Part shown: positions 1 through 8,282 of the stretch, piece by piece
How positions within the stretch are numbered: position 1 is the stretch's first letter
Layout: every line of letters starts with the position of its first letter
NCBI GenBank assembly: GCA_937907025.1
Contig: CALESJ010000006.1
Span: 178,462 to 242,461, forward strand
Reading direction: 5' to 3'
Length of the DNA: 64,000 nt
Source: an uncultured Faecalibacterium sp.
GTDB lineage: Bacteria > Bacillota > Clostridia > Oscillospirales > Ruminococcaceae
The notes under the pieces: generated by a model
What the model saw: only the letters and a program-made list of their open reading frames with translations
What the model was told of the DNA's origin: nothing
Database searches by the model: none
Made by a program: the position numbers and the translations under genes

Positions 1-1
1 G

Positions 2-577
2 TCAGGCCACCCCCTTGATTTCATTGTTGTAGCAGTCGATGGCGCTGTTGTAGGCCGAAATGACTGCGTTGGAGGAAATGGTTGCGCCCGCGATGGTATC
101 CACCGGGTTGCCGGCAGACACATGCTCGGAAGCATCCCAGCCCAGGAAACCGGACCAGAAGCTCTCGTTCTGGGTCTTGGAACCGATGCCGGTGGTCTGG
201 GTGGAGGCGTCGACGCTGGTGGCCAGGATCTTGCCGGAAGCGTCGAAGGAAACGTACACAACAACTTCATTGCCGCTGTAACCGGCAGCGGAAGCCTTGA
301 TGGCTACCAGGCCGTCGGTCGTGGTCACGGCGCCCTGCACACCGGAGGTCTGCAGGTTTTCCACGGTGGTCAGGGCCGAAGGATCGGTCACGCCGGGCAG
401 AACGCTCATGAACGCTGCCTGGGTGGCGGCCTCCTCGTTGGCCTTGATAATGGGTTTGGTCACATCATTGAGCGCCGCCAGAGCCGCGCTGCACACCACG
501 CAGATCACCACCAGAATGATGACCGGGTAGATCATCGTTTTGAAGGCGGAGGGCTGCTTCGCATTATTCTCAGCCAT
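2..577 (-). CDS. rnfG: Rnf complex subunit G (flavinylated electron-transfer subunit)
   Basis: RnfG is the extracytoplasmic FMN-carrying subunit of the Rnf ferredoxin:NAD+ oxidoreductase, an ion-pumping membrane complex. The 191-aa product has one N-terminal membrane segment (about residues 15-36), then an FMN-binding domain that ends in the flavinylation motif AGATIS; the acceptor threonine is about residue 166. I chose the ATG at 577 because it overlaps the rnfD stop as TGATG; the longer upstream reading starts inside rnfD. The stop lies at 2-4, so the gene is complete. It is the third gene of a leftward rnfC-rnfD-rnfG operon; rnfE, rnfA and rnfB would be expected just outside the window. 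The covalent flavin needs an ApbE-type transferase, which is not visible here. Confidence 0.93.
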   Translation of the reverse strand: MAENNAKQPSAFKTMIYPVIILVVICVVCSAALAALNDVTKPIIKANEEAATQAAFMSVLPGVTDPSALTTVENLQTSGVQGAVTTTDGLVAIKASAAGYSGNEVVVYVSFDASGKILATSVDASTQTTGIGSKTQNESFWSGFLGWDASEHVSAGNPVDTIAGATISSNAVISAYNSAIDCYNNEIKGVA

Positions 578-1560
578 CAGGCGTTGCCCCCTTCCTTGGC
601 CGCAGCTTTGGCGGCCTTTTTCTGCTTTTTGGGTTTCTTGTAGCCCAGCGGAATCTGATGGCTCCAGGCGTTGAACCAAGGCACCAGCAGGTTGCCCAGC
701 AGGATGGCGAAGCTCATGCCTTCGTTCATGCTGCCGAAGTAGCGGATGGCAAAGGTCACCAGGCCGATGAAGATACCGTAGATCAGCTTGCCCTTGGTCG
801 TGAAGGGGCTGGTGACGTAGTCGGTAGCCATGAACACAGCACCGAACAGCAGACCGCCGGCCATGATCTCGGCCACTGCGGCATGCAGGCTGCCGGTGGC
901 GATCCAGGACAGCACAAACACGGTGCCCACGATGCTGCCGGGGATGGCAAAACCGATGGTGCCGGTGGCCAGCAGGTAAACCAGACCCAGCAGGATGGCC
1001 AGGATGCAGGTTTCACCCATCATACCGCCGTGCAGGCCCAGGAACAGGTCCATCAGGCTGACGGTGGTCTTGTCCACGCTGTCAGCCAGCGGGGTAGCGG
1101 TAGCCAGGGCATCCACCGCCATGTCGGGATAGACATAGGCGGTCATGCGGGCGGTGAAGCTCAGGAACAGCACGATACGGCCGACCAGAGCCGGGTTGGC
1201 AAAGTTGAAGCCGATGCCGCCGAACAGCTGCTTGACCACGACGATGGCGACAAACGCACCCACGACGCAGATCCACAGGGGCAGGCCCACCGGGAAGTTC
1301 AGTGCCAGGATCACACCGGTGACGCAGGCGGAAAGGTCGCCCACCGGGTTGGGTTTCTTCATGATCAGGCAGTACAGATATTCAAATGCCACGCAAGCCA
1401 GCGTGGTGACGGCCACGGTGAGCAGAGCTTCGTAGCCGAAGATCAGAGCCGATGCGACGATGCAGGGCACCAGGGCCTTGAGGACGTTGCCCATCAGGCT
1501 CCGGGTGGTAGAATCGTCCCGGATATGGGGCGAGGCAGTTACGAGCAAAACCTGGTCCAT
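577..1560 (-). CDS. rnfD: Rnf complex subunit D (membrane flavoprotein)
   Basis: RnfD is an integral membrane subunit of Rnf that carries a covalently bound FMN. The 327-aa product is almost wholly hydrophobic with about nine or ten membrane segments, in line with the NQR2/RnfD/RnfE family. The stretch ALATATPLA (about residues 151-159) is in the position of the S/T-A-T flavinylation motif, so T156 is the likely FMN acceptor. FNFANPALVGR and the C-terminal ATDYVTSPFTTKG are also typical of the family. It lies 2 nt downstream of rnfC and its stop overlaps the rnfG start, so the three genes are translationally coupled. Confidence 0.93.
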   Translation of the reverse strand: MDQVLLVTASPHIRDDSTTRSLMGNVLKALVPCIVASALIFGYEALLTVAVTTLACVAFEYLYCLIMKKPNPVGDLSACVTGVILALNFPVGLPLWICVVGAFVAIVVVKQLFGGIGFNFANPALVGRIVLFLSFTARMTAYVYPDMAVDALATATPLADSVDKTTVSLMDLFLGLHGGMMGETCILAILLGLVYLLATGTIGFAIPGSIVGTVFVLSWIATGSLHAAVAEIMAGGLLFGAVFMATDYVTSPFTTKGKLIYGIFIGLVTFAIRYFGSMNEGMSFAILLGNLLVPWFNAWSHQIPLGYKKPKKQKKAAKAAAKEGGNA

Positions 1561-1562
1561 CG

Positions 1563-2897
1563 TTACTTACCTCCCTTGCGCATTTCGTTGAGATACCAAG
1601 CCTTGGCCTGGGTCACGGCCTGAGAAACAGGGCGCTTGGCCGGGCACACATAGGTGCAGCTGCCGCAGGCCACGCACAGGTCCACGCACAGGCTCTTGAG
1701 GGCAGCGGTATCTTTCTTGTTGTGATTTTCCACGATGACCACCGGTTCCAGACCCATGGGGCAGGCGCTGATGCACCGGCCGCAGCGGATGCAGGGCTGG
1801 GCAGCGGGCAGAACGGCTGCCTTGCGGCTGAACAGCAGCAGGCCGTTGTTCTGCTTGAGCACCGGGTAGTCCGCGCTGGGCGAAGCGCCGCCCATCATGG
1901 GGCCGCCGAAAATGATCTTGCCCAGTTCCACATCGGGCTTGATGCCGCCGCAGGCTTCGATGACGTCCCGGTACAGGGTGCCGATGGGGACTTCAATGTT
2001 CTGGGGCTTGGCAATGGCATCGCCATCCACGGTGACACGCTTGCTGACCAGAGGAATACCGGTCTTGAGGTACTTGCCCAGAGTGGACACGGAGGTCACG
2101 TTCATGACGATACAGCCGCAGTCAGCGGGCAGGCCCGCCTTGCCGGCATCGTTGAGCTGGGGCACTTCGCGGCCGGTGCAGGTTTCCACCAGGGTCTTTT
2201 CAGCGCCCTGCGGGTAGCGCATGGGCAGCGGCTTGACCGAAACACCCTTCATGTCGCGGGTCAGCGAGCACATCAGGTCAATGCAGGCCGGCTTGTTGCG
2301 CTCGATGCCGATGATGCAGTTCGGGATCTCGCAGTACTTCATGACAGCCTGGATGCCGGACAGGATGGTATCGCTGCATTCCAGCATTTCCCGGGCGTCG
2401 GTGGTCAGGTACGGTTCGCACTCGGCCGCATTGATCAGCAGGGTGTCCACCTTGGCCATGAGCTTGACATGCGTCGGGAAGCCGGCGCCGCCGACACCCA
2501 CCAGACCGCAGGCCTTGATGGCTTCCAGCAGGGAGTCCTTATCGGTGACCGTGGGCGGTACGCAGGCCGGGTCAACGGTCTGGTTGCCGTCGCACTGGAT
2601 GGCCACCGCCTGGCACACCGGGCCGTTGACCATGCGCATGGGCGCCACGTCAACCACCGTGCCCGACACGCTGGAGTGGATATTGGCACTGACAAAACCG
2701 CCGGCTTTGCCGATCAGGGTGCCAACAAACACCTGATCGCCTTTTTTGACGACGGGTTCCGCCGGAGCGCCGATGTGCATCGACATGGGAATCACGACAT
2801 TTTTCGGCACCGGCATACGCACGGTGGGCATATCGGCCGTGGATTTCTCATGCGGAACACGGGCGCCCTTGGCGGAGCGCTTCAGGATTTTCAACAT
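1563..2897 (-). CDS. rnfC: Rnf complex subunit C (NADH- and Fe-S-binding)
   Basis: RnfC is the peripheral subunit that exchanges electrons with NAD(H). The 444-aa product has the RnfC barrel-sandwich N-terminus (ARVPHEKS), a glycine-rich nucleotide site GVGGAGFPTHVK, and two ferredoxin-type 4Fe-4S motifs near the C-terminus: C369/372/375/379 and C408/411/414/418. I chose the ATG at 2897 (MLKILKRS) because RnfC proteins begin close to this point and a G-rich ribosome-binding stretch lies just upstream; an in-frame start 24 codons earlier would add residues unlike the family. It is first in the operon, with a good promoter about 80 bp upstream. Confidence 0.94.
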   Translation of the reverse strand: MLKILKRSAKGARVPHEKSTADMPTVRMPVPKNVVIPMSMHIGAPAEPVVKKGDQVFVGTLIGKAGGFVSANIHSSVSGTVVDVAPMRMVNGPVCQAVAIQCDGNQTVDPACVPPTVTDKDSLLEAIKACGLVGVGGAGFPTHVKLMAKVDTLLINAAECEPYLTTDAREMLECSDTILSGIQAVMKYCEIPNCIIGIERNKPACIDLMCSLTRDMKGVSVKPLPMRYPQGAEKTLVETCTGREVPQLNDAGKAGLPADCGCIVMNVTSVSTLGKYLKTGIPLVSKRVTVDGDAIAKPQNIEVPIGTLYRDVIEACGGIKPDVELGKIIFGGPMMGGASPSADYPVLKQNNGLLLFSRKAAVLPAAQPCIRCGRCISACPMGLEPVVIVENHNKKDTAALKSLCVDLCVACGSCTYVCPAKRPVSQAVTQAKAWYLNEMRKGGK

Positions 2898-2974
2898 GGA
2901 TCCTGTTCCCCCATTCCTTTGTTTCTCTTTTCGGCAGCCTTTTACCACCAAAAAGACAAAATTATACATGATTT

Positions 2975-3003
2975 ATTTTAGTCCGCTTACCAGGACAAGT
3001 CAA
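2975..3003 (-). promoter_or_regulatory. Predicted sigma-A promoter of rnfCDG
   Basis: On the minus strand there is TTGACT (2998-3003), a 17-nt spacer, and TAAAAT (2975-2980), about 80 bp before the rnfC start. A TATAAT-like stretch slightly downstream (about 2962-2967) is a less well spaced alternative. Confidence 0.6.
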
Positions 3004-3090
3004 GGCCGCTCAGGTGGTCAGATTTTACACAATGTCCATAGTTTGGAAACATTTTTCCGCGGCGGAAAGCCCTGGTTTCATGGTTTCACA

Positions 3091-3119
3091 TTGCCTTTTG
3101 CCGGCGGGTGTGGTATACT
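3091..3119 (+). promoter_or_regulatory. Predicted sigma-A promoter for the small membrane protein
   Basis: TTGCCT (3091-3096), a 17-nt spacer and TATACT (3114-3119) lie about 58 bp before the ATG at 3177. It diverges from the rnf promoter. Confidence 0.6.
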
Positions 3120-3176
3120 GTACGCAAGCATTTTATGATACTGTGCACCCCGGGCTGTGGGATGGAGGTATGCCAT

Positions 3177-3320
3177 ATGAAAACTTTTCTTAAAATTATT
3201 GCTGCGCTGGCTGTGGCTGCCGGTATTCTGGCCCTGGCCGCCGCTTTTCTGAGCAAGAGCAAGCCGGAACCTGCCGAGTATATCACCCTGTACGGCGGAC
3301 CGGATGAATCCGACGAATAA
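3177..3320 (+). CDS. Small single-pass membrane protein of unknown function
   Basis: A 47-aa product with one hydrophobic helix (about residues 4-25, rich in Ala and Leu) followed by a short acidic tail ending PDESDE. The ATG at 3177 has GGAGG about 9 nt upstream, a promoter at 3091-3119 and a strong terminator at 3394-3431, so it looks like a real single-gene transcript. I do not recognise a family. It sits between the rnf operon and glgB and is transcribed away from rnf. Confidence 0.65.
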   Translation: MKTFLKIIAALAVAAGILALAAAFLSKSKPEPAEYITLYGGPDESDE

Positions 3321-3393
3321 CTCTTTGCCGGACTTTTGCCGCCCCGCATTTGGGCAATATATGCAAGAATTCTGCTGCAAGAAACGCAATAAT

Positions 3394-3431
3394 GCGCGCC
3401 CCGCAGGCTGTTACAGCCAGGCGGGGCGCGC
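3394..3431 (+). terminator. Rho-independent terminator
   Basis: An 11-bp perfect GC stem (3394-3404 with 3421-3431) and a 16-nt loop are followed by TTTTTCTT. It ends the small + strand gene and sits just past the convergent glgB gene. Confidence 0.85.
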
Positions 3432-3457
3432 TTTTTCTTATGGTGTTTCAGACAGGG

Positions 3458-5224
3458 TCATTCCAGCCGCAGCAGCACCGCCGAAAACGGCGCCAGCGTA
3501 CCGTTCAGCTTGCTGTTGTGAACGGTGCAGGGCGAAGCATCGGGCGGGGTCATACCGCCGTAGGGCTGCCAATCGCTGTACAGCAGGGTCTGCATGCCGG
3601 CAGCGGTCACCGGCACCGCAAAGTTCTGTGCTTTGTCACTGAAGTTAAAGGCCGCCGCCACCCGGCGCTGTCCGGACCGGCGCTCGAACACATACACGCA
3701 CTGACTTTCCAGGTGACAGTCCAGCCACTGGAACCCGTCGGTGGTTTCGTCCTCCTCCCACAAAGCCGGTTCCTCCAGATACAGCCGGTTGAGGGCCTGG
3801 ATGTAATGATAGAACCCGTCGTGGTTGGGGTAGCGGCGCAGGCACCAGTCCTGCTCCCGGGCCGGGTCCCATTCCCGCAGCTGACCGATCTCGCTGCCCA
3901 TAAAATTCAGCTTCTTGCCGGGATGGGTCATCATATACAGGTACAGTGCCCGCCCCTGGGGGAACTTGCCCTCGTAATCGCCGTTCATCTTCTGCAGAAT
4001 GGTGGCTTTGCCGTGGACCACCTCATCGTGAGAGAAGGGCAGCAGATACCGTTCCTTATAATAATACATCATGGAGAAGGTCAGCTTGTGGTAGTTGTCC
4101 GGGCGGTAGGCCGGGTCGGTCTGCAGGAAGGACAGAGTATCGTGCATCCAGCCCAGGTCCCACTTGTAATCGAACCCCAGTCCCCCCTGCTCGGCCGGGC
4201 GGGTGACGCCTTCATAGCTGGTGGAATCTTCCGCTGCCAGGATGCAGCCCGGATGGCGCTGCTTCAGGCCCCGGTTCATGGTGCGCAGGAATTCCACGCC
4301 GTTGCCGTTGACGCCACGGCGTTCATCTCCCTGCCAGTAGATAATGCGGCTGATAGCATCGTACCGCAGACCGTCAAAGTGGAATTTCTCCAGCCAGTAA
4401 TGCCCGGCCGACTGCAAAAAGCTGCGCACCTCGCCCCGGGAGTGCATGAAGTTGCAGCTGCCCCACTCACTGACGCCCACATCATTGTGCGGGTACTCAT
4501 ACAATGCAGTACCGTCATACTTGGCCAGGCCGTACGCATCCAGAGCAAAGTGGGCGGGCACAAAATCCATGATGACCCCGATGCCCCGGCGGTGGAGCGT
4601 ATCCACCAGCGCCATGAGCTGGGCCGCGGTGCCGTACCGGCTGGTGGGGGCAAAGAAGCCGGTAATCTGGTAGCCCCAGCTTTCGTCACAGGGGTGTTCC
4701 GCCAAAGGCAGGAACTCCACATAGTTATAGCCGCTCTCACACAGATAATCGGCCAGAGGCTCGGCCAATTCATCGTAGGTATACACGCCGCCGTCCGTTT
4801 TGCGCCGCCAGGAGCCCATGTGCATCTCGTAGATATTCAGCGGTCCGCGGCGCCGGTCGCTGCGGGTGCGCATCCACCGGGCATCCCCGAAGGTGTATTC
4901 GCTCAGGTCCCGGACCACCGACCGGTGGTCCGGGCGCAGTTCCATCCCGAATCCGTAGGGGTCGCAGTGGTCGGTAAAGCCGCCGTCCCGGGTATGGATG
5001 CGGTATTCGTAGGGTGTGCCGGGGCCTGCCTCGGGCACGGTCAGCTCATAGAAATTGCCGTCCCCGATTTTGTGCATGGGAAGGGGCTGCCCGTTCAGCA
5101 GCAGGTCAATGGCCACCGCCCCCGGTGCAAAGGTGCGGAACACCGTGCCTCCTGTTCCGGGATGAGCCCCCAGGAATTCGTAGGCGTCGAACATCTGCCC
5201 TGTATAGAAACCGTAAAAGTCCAT
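3458..5224 (-). CDS. glgB: 1,4-alpha-glucan branching enzyme
   Basis: GlgB cuts alpha-1,4 glucan chains and re-joins them as alpha-1,6 branches in glycogen synthesis. The 588-aa protein has an N-terminal CBM48-like domain (about residues 1-110), a GH13 barrel and a C-terminal all-beta domain. Active-site features are visible: DGLRYDA with the nucleophile D289, the acid/base region AAEDST with E332, and FSHDEVVHGK with H399-D400. It is shorter than enzymes such as E. coli GlgB (over 700 aa) because the extra N-terminal module is absent. No other glg gene is adjacent, so it is a stand-alone gene divergent from a TetR-type regulator. Confidence 0.93.
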   Translation of the reverse strand: MDFYGFYTGQMFDAYEFLGAHPGTGGTVFRTFAPGAVAIDLLLNGQPLPMHKIGDGNFYELTVPEAGPGTPYEYRIHTRDGGFTDHCDPYGFGMELRPDHRSVVRDLSEYTFGDARWMRTRSDRRRGPLNIYEMHMGSWRRKTDGGVYTYDELAEPLADYLCESGYNYVEFLPLAEHPCDESWGYQITGFFAPTSRYGTAAQLMALVDTLHRRGIGVIMDFVPAHFALDAYGLAKYDGTALYEYPHNDVGVSEWGSCNFMHSRGEVRSFLQSAGHYWLEKFHFDGLRYDAISRIIYWQGDERRGVNGNGVEFLRTMNRGLKQRHPGCILAAEDSTSYEGVTRPAEQGGLGFDYKWDLGWMHDTLSFLQTDPAYRPDNYHKLTFSMMYYYKERYLLPFSHDEVVHGKATILQKMNGDYEGKFPQGRALYLYMMTHPGKKLNFMGSEIGQLREWDPAREQDWCLRRYPNHDGFYHYIQALNRLYLEEPALWEEDETTDGFQWLDCHLESQCVYVFERRSGQRRVAAAFNFSDKAQNFAVPVTAAGMQTLLYSDWQPYGGMTPPDASPCTVHNSKLNGTLAPFSAVLLRLE

Positions 5225-5366
5225 GGTATTGCCTCCGTTTTATTTGACTGCCGTCCAGTAATTTACTATAATCAATATAGCAGACCTGACAGGGCAGGAC
5301 CATCCGCGGTTTTGCCAAAAGGTACAATACTGGACGCTTTTGAAAAATTGACAAGCGAGGCAATCC

Positions 5367-5906
5367 ATGGACCTGAGAGAAAAAAAGACCCGGCAGAGCA
5401 TCCGCAATGCTTTTTTGCAGCTGCGCGCCCACAAACCGTTGGAGCGCATCACCGTGAAGGAACTGGCCGAGCTGGCCCAGATCAGCAAAGCCACCTTTTA
5501 CTTGCACTACCACGACATTTACGATTTATCCGAACAGATGCAGAACGAGGTCATCCGCATAATGCTGGACAGTCTGGAACAGCCGGACAGTTTCCTCACT
5601 GACCGCAAACGGTTTACCCGGGAGCTGTTCGCTTCCTTCATCGCCCACGAAAATCTGACCAACATCCTGTTTTCCGGCAGTCAGGCGGCGGTGCTGCCCA
5701 TCCGCATCGAGCGGGGCATCAAGGAACACATCTTTTCCATGATGCCCGAAACCCGCAGCGATGCCCGCTTCAATATTCTGCTGACCTACCAGGTACAGGG
5801 GGCGTATTACGCCTACACCGAAAACCAGCAGAAGTTCGGGGCCGAGCAGGTCCTGGCCGCGCTGGATGAAGTCACCGACCGCATCACCGCCAAACCGGGC
5901 AGCTGA
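5367..5906 (+). CDS. TetR/AcrR family transcriptional regulator
   Basis: A 179-aa repressor-type protein. The N-terminal helix-turn-helix (about residues 10-55) reads KELAELAQISKATFYLHY, a classic TetR recognition helix. The C-terminal ligand-binding part has no clear substrate clue and resembles the DhaS-like TetR subgroup in layout. It is divergent from glgB, with 142 bp between the starts. Two inverted 9-mers (CGTCCAGTA at 5252-5260 and TACTGGACG at 5328-5336) lie in that gap and could be operator half-sites. Whether it controls glgB, itself, or distant genes cannot be read from the sequence. Confidence 0.85.
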   Translation: MDLREKKTRQSIRNAFLQLRAHKPLERITVKELAELAQISKATFYLHYHDIYDLSEQMQNEVIRIMLDSLEQPDSFLTDRKRFTRELFASFIAHENLTNILFSGSQAAVLPIRIERGIKEHIFSMMPETRSDARFNILLTYQVQGAYYAYTENQQKFGAEQVLAALDEVTDRITAKPGS

Positions 5907-5920
5907 ACGCAGCAAAAAAC

Positions 5921-5946
5921 GCCGGACCCTGTAAATAGGGTCCGGC
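5921..5946. terminator. Bidirectional rho-independent terminator
   Basis: A 10-bp perfect stem (5921-5930 with 5937-5946), a 6-nt loop, T-tract on the + side and A-tract before it. It separates the convergent TetR and ECF S-component genes. Confidence 0.85.
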
Positions 5947-5961
5947 ATTTTTGATTGCAGT

Positions 5962-6648
5962 TCAGATTCCGGCATGCACGCGGCGGGTACCGGGCAGCAG
6001 ATGGGCCTTTTCCAGCGCAGGGCGCAGGGCCAGATACAGCACCACGGCACAGACGGTGGACAGCAGCGAGTTGACCAGGGTGACACCGCTGGCAACCTTG
6101 GTCATGGTGGCGGCCAGTTCCACTTCCTGCCCGAAGATATACCGGTTACGGAAGTAACCGATGAACGGGTCGGTGAAGACGTTGACCAGCAGGCCGCTGA
6201 AGGCACTGCCGGTGACCATGGACAGGTATTTCAGGTCCGGGCCTTTCTTGCGGGCAGGGTGACGGTCGGCCAGATGGAACAGCCGCTGGCTGGTGACACC
6301 GCAGACCAGGCCGATGATGAACTTGAGCAGGAAGGTGGTGACCGCATACCCGGGGTCACCGGCCACCACATCGGCCAGGGACAGCCCGATGGCACCGGCC
6401 AGGCCGCCGGAAACCCCGTCCAGCAGCATGGCGGTCAGGGCCGTGAAGGTGTTGCCCAGATGGAAGGACGAACCCGTACCCAGAATGTTGGGAATCCGGA
6501 AAAACTCATAGGCCACAAAGCTCAGGGCGGCCATCACACCGATAATGGCGATTTTCTGCACCGTAAAGCGGGTGCGGGACAAAGCCGCGAATACCAAGGT
6601 CAGAACGACCACACAAAAGAACAAAAGCCAGATCATAGCAGGCTGCAT
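5962..6648 (-). CDS. ECF transporter substrate-binding (S) component
   Basis: A 228-aa polytopic membrane protein with about six helices. The central part (LGNTFTALTAMLLDG, then a glycine-rich helix and GYAVTTFLLKFIIGL) matches S components of energy-coupling factor vitamin transporters, which bind a vitamin and work with a shared EcfA/A'/T module encoded elsewhere. I chose the ATG at 6648 (MQPAMIW) because GAGGGGAG lies 9 nt upstream and the membrane domain starts at once; the longer reading adds a basic tail overlapping the promoter. It is divergent from a MocR/PdxR-type regulator, which suggests vitamin B6 as substrate, but this is inference. Confidence 0.82.
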   Translation of the reverse strand: MQPAMIWLLFFCVVVLTLVFAALSRTRFTVQKIAIIGVMAALSFVAYEFFRIPNILGTGSSFHLGNTFTALTAMLLDGVSGGLAGAIGLSLADVVAGDPGYAVTTFLLKFIIGLVCGVTSQRLFHLADRHPARKKGPDLKYLSMVTGSAFSGLLVNVFTDPFIGYFRNRYIFGQEVELAATMTKVASGVTLVNSLLSTVCAVVLYLALRPALEKAHLLPGTRRVHAGI

Positions 6649-6750
6649 ACAAAACGCTCCCCTCATGGCCGGCAGCGGCGCGGCGCCCTGCGTCTGCCGG
6701 CGGTGATGTCCCCCCGGCTTGACATTTCTGTGTGCCCGGGGTATGCTCTC

Positions 6751-6778
6751 ATTATAGCCGTTTCTGGCCTTGTGTGAA
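6751..6778 (-). promoter_or_regulatory. Predicted promoter of the ECF S-component gene
   Basis: Minus strand TTCACA (6773-6778), 16-nt spacer, perfect TATAAT (6751-6756), about 100 bp upstream of the start at 6648. The promoter lies in the shared control region with the divergent MocR gene. Confidence 0.55.
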
Positions 6779-6839
6779 TATCCAGTATTTGAATTTTTCA
6801 TGGGGCCAGTTTACCAAAACATTTCGCAGGAGGCTCCAT

Positions 6840-8282
6840 ATGATCACCCTGTCACCCCAAAGCAGCACCCCTATGTATGAGCAGTTGTATGCCCAGCTGG
6901 CCGCCGAGATCCGCAGCGGTACCCGGGCCCCGGGCAGTCCCCTGCCCGGCCGCCGCACCATGGCCAATCAGCTGGGGGTGAGCGTAAACACAGTGGATGC
7001 CGCCTACCAGATGCTGGCCGCTGAAGGGTTGGCGGAATCCAGGCCCCGCAGCGGGTTTTATGTGCAGGACACCGGCGGTATGCTCTGCCCGGCACCGGCG
7101 GCACCCGACCCTCAGCCGCCCGCGCCTGCGTCCCCCACTGTGAAAGACCCCAAGCCCCGGTATGACCTTTCCACCGGCAGCATTGACACCGCACTGTTTC
7201 CTGCCCGCAGCTGGGGGCGCATCCAGAAAGAGCTGCTGTACCAGTCCCCCGAACTGCTGCAGCGTGGTCCCATGCAGGGGGATGAAGACCTGCGGGCTGA
7301 GATTGCCCGGTATCTGGCCGCCTACCGTGGGGTGGTATGTACCCCCGACCAGATCGTGGTGGGGGCAGGTATTGAGTATCTTCTGGGGTGTGTGGCTCAC
7401 CTGTTTGCCGGTTCGGTGGGCGCTGTGGAAAATCCGGGTTACTCCCGCTCCCGCACCGTGCTGGAAAACAACGGCATTCCCTGCCGGTTGGTGGACATCG
7501 ACAACCACGGTCTGCCCACTGAGGGGCTGGAAGCCTGCGGGGCCAATCTGTGCTATGTGACCCCCAGCCACCATTTTCCCACCGGGGTGACCATGCCGGC
7601 CTGGCGCCGGGCGCAGCTGCTTTCCTGGGCCGCAGCCAGACCGGGGCGGTACATTCTGGAGGACGATTACGACTCGGAATTCCGGTTCAGCACCCGGCCT
7701 TTGCCCAGCCTGCAGGGCATGGCGGGCGCCGACGGGCCGGTGGTGTATCTGACCACCTTCTCCAAGAGTCTGGCTCCCGGCATCCGCATTGCCTGTATGG
7801 TGCTGCCGCCCCATCTGCTGGCCCGGTACCGCCGGGATTTTGCGGTGTACACCAACACGGTGAGCCGGTTTGAACAGCAGACACTGTGCCGGTTCATGGC
7901 GCAGGGGCATTTTACCCGGCATATTGCCCGCATGCGCCTGGCCTACAAGCGGCGGATGGAAACCTTTGCCGCCGCCCTGCGCGCCGAGCTGGGGCCGGAC
8001 CTGGTACTGGGCGGCACCCATTCCGGTCTGCATTTTCTGCTGACCCTGCCGGGTGCCGGAGGTGAACAGGCCATGGTGGCAGCTGCCCGAGCCGAGGGCG
8101 TCCAGCTGCGTGGGCTGAGCGAATACTATATGGCGCGGCCCGAAACCTGCCGCCCCGACACGGTGGTGGCCGGGTACTCCGGTCTGTGCAGCGAGGATAT
8201 TCCCGCCGTGGCGGCCGCTTTGGGCCGCGCCTGGAACCGTGGGGATCATTCCACCGCCGTGCCGCCTTCCAGCAAAAACTGA
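6840..8282 (+). CDS. MocR/PdxR-like GntR-family regulator with aminotransferase domain
   Basis: A 480-aa fusion of an N-terminal GntR winged helix (about residues 1-75; LGVSVNTVDAAYQML) with a fold-type I aminotransferase domain (about 110-475). The PLP-lysine lies in TTFSKSLAPG (K309). Proteins of this class sense PLP or its adducts; PdxR members control vitamin B6 synthesis or uptake. I chose the ATG at 6840 because GGAGG lies a few bases upstream. The gene is divergent from an ECF S component, so it likely controls that transporter. Its 3' end overlaps the convergent LCP-like gene by 37 bp, so the two transcripts are partly antisense. Confidence 0.9.
   Translation: MITLSPQSSTPMYEQLYAQLAAEIRSGTRAPGSPLPGRRTMANQLGVSVNTVDAAYQMLAAEGLAESRPRSGFYVQDTGGMLCPAPAAPDPQPPAPASPTVKDPKPRYDLSTGSIDTALFPARSWGRIQKELLYQSPELLQRGPMQGDEDLRAEIARYLAAYRGVVCTPDQIVVGAGIEYLLGCVAHLFAGSVGAVENPGYSRSRTVLENNGIPCRLVDIDNHGLPTEGLEACGANLCYVTPSHHFPTGVTMPAWRRAQLLSWAAARPGRYILEDDYDSEFRFSTRPLPSLQGMAGADGPVVYLTTFSKSLAPGIRIACMVLPPHLLARYRRDFAVYTNTVSRFEQQTLCRFMAQGHFTRHIARMRLAYKRRMETFAAALRAELGPDLVLGGTHSGLHFLLTLPGAGGEQAMVAAARAEGVQLRGLSEYYMARPETCRPDTVVAGYSGLCSEDIPAVAAALGRAWNRGDHSTAVPPSSKN

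Noticed and set aside
8246..8282. Wrong gene ends at the MocR / LCP-like overlap.
   Set aside because: Both reading frames stay in family or in a plausible fold up to their stops, so a short convergent overlap is more likely than an error.
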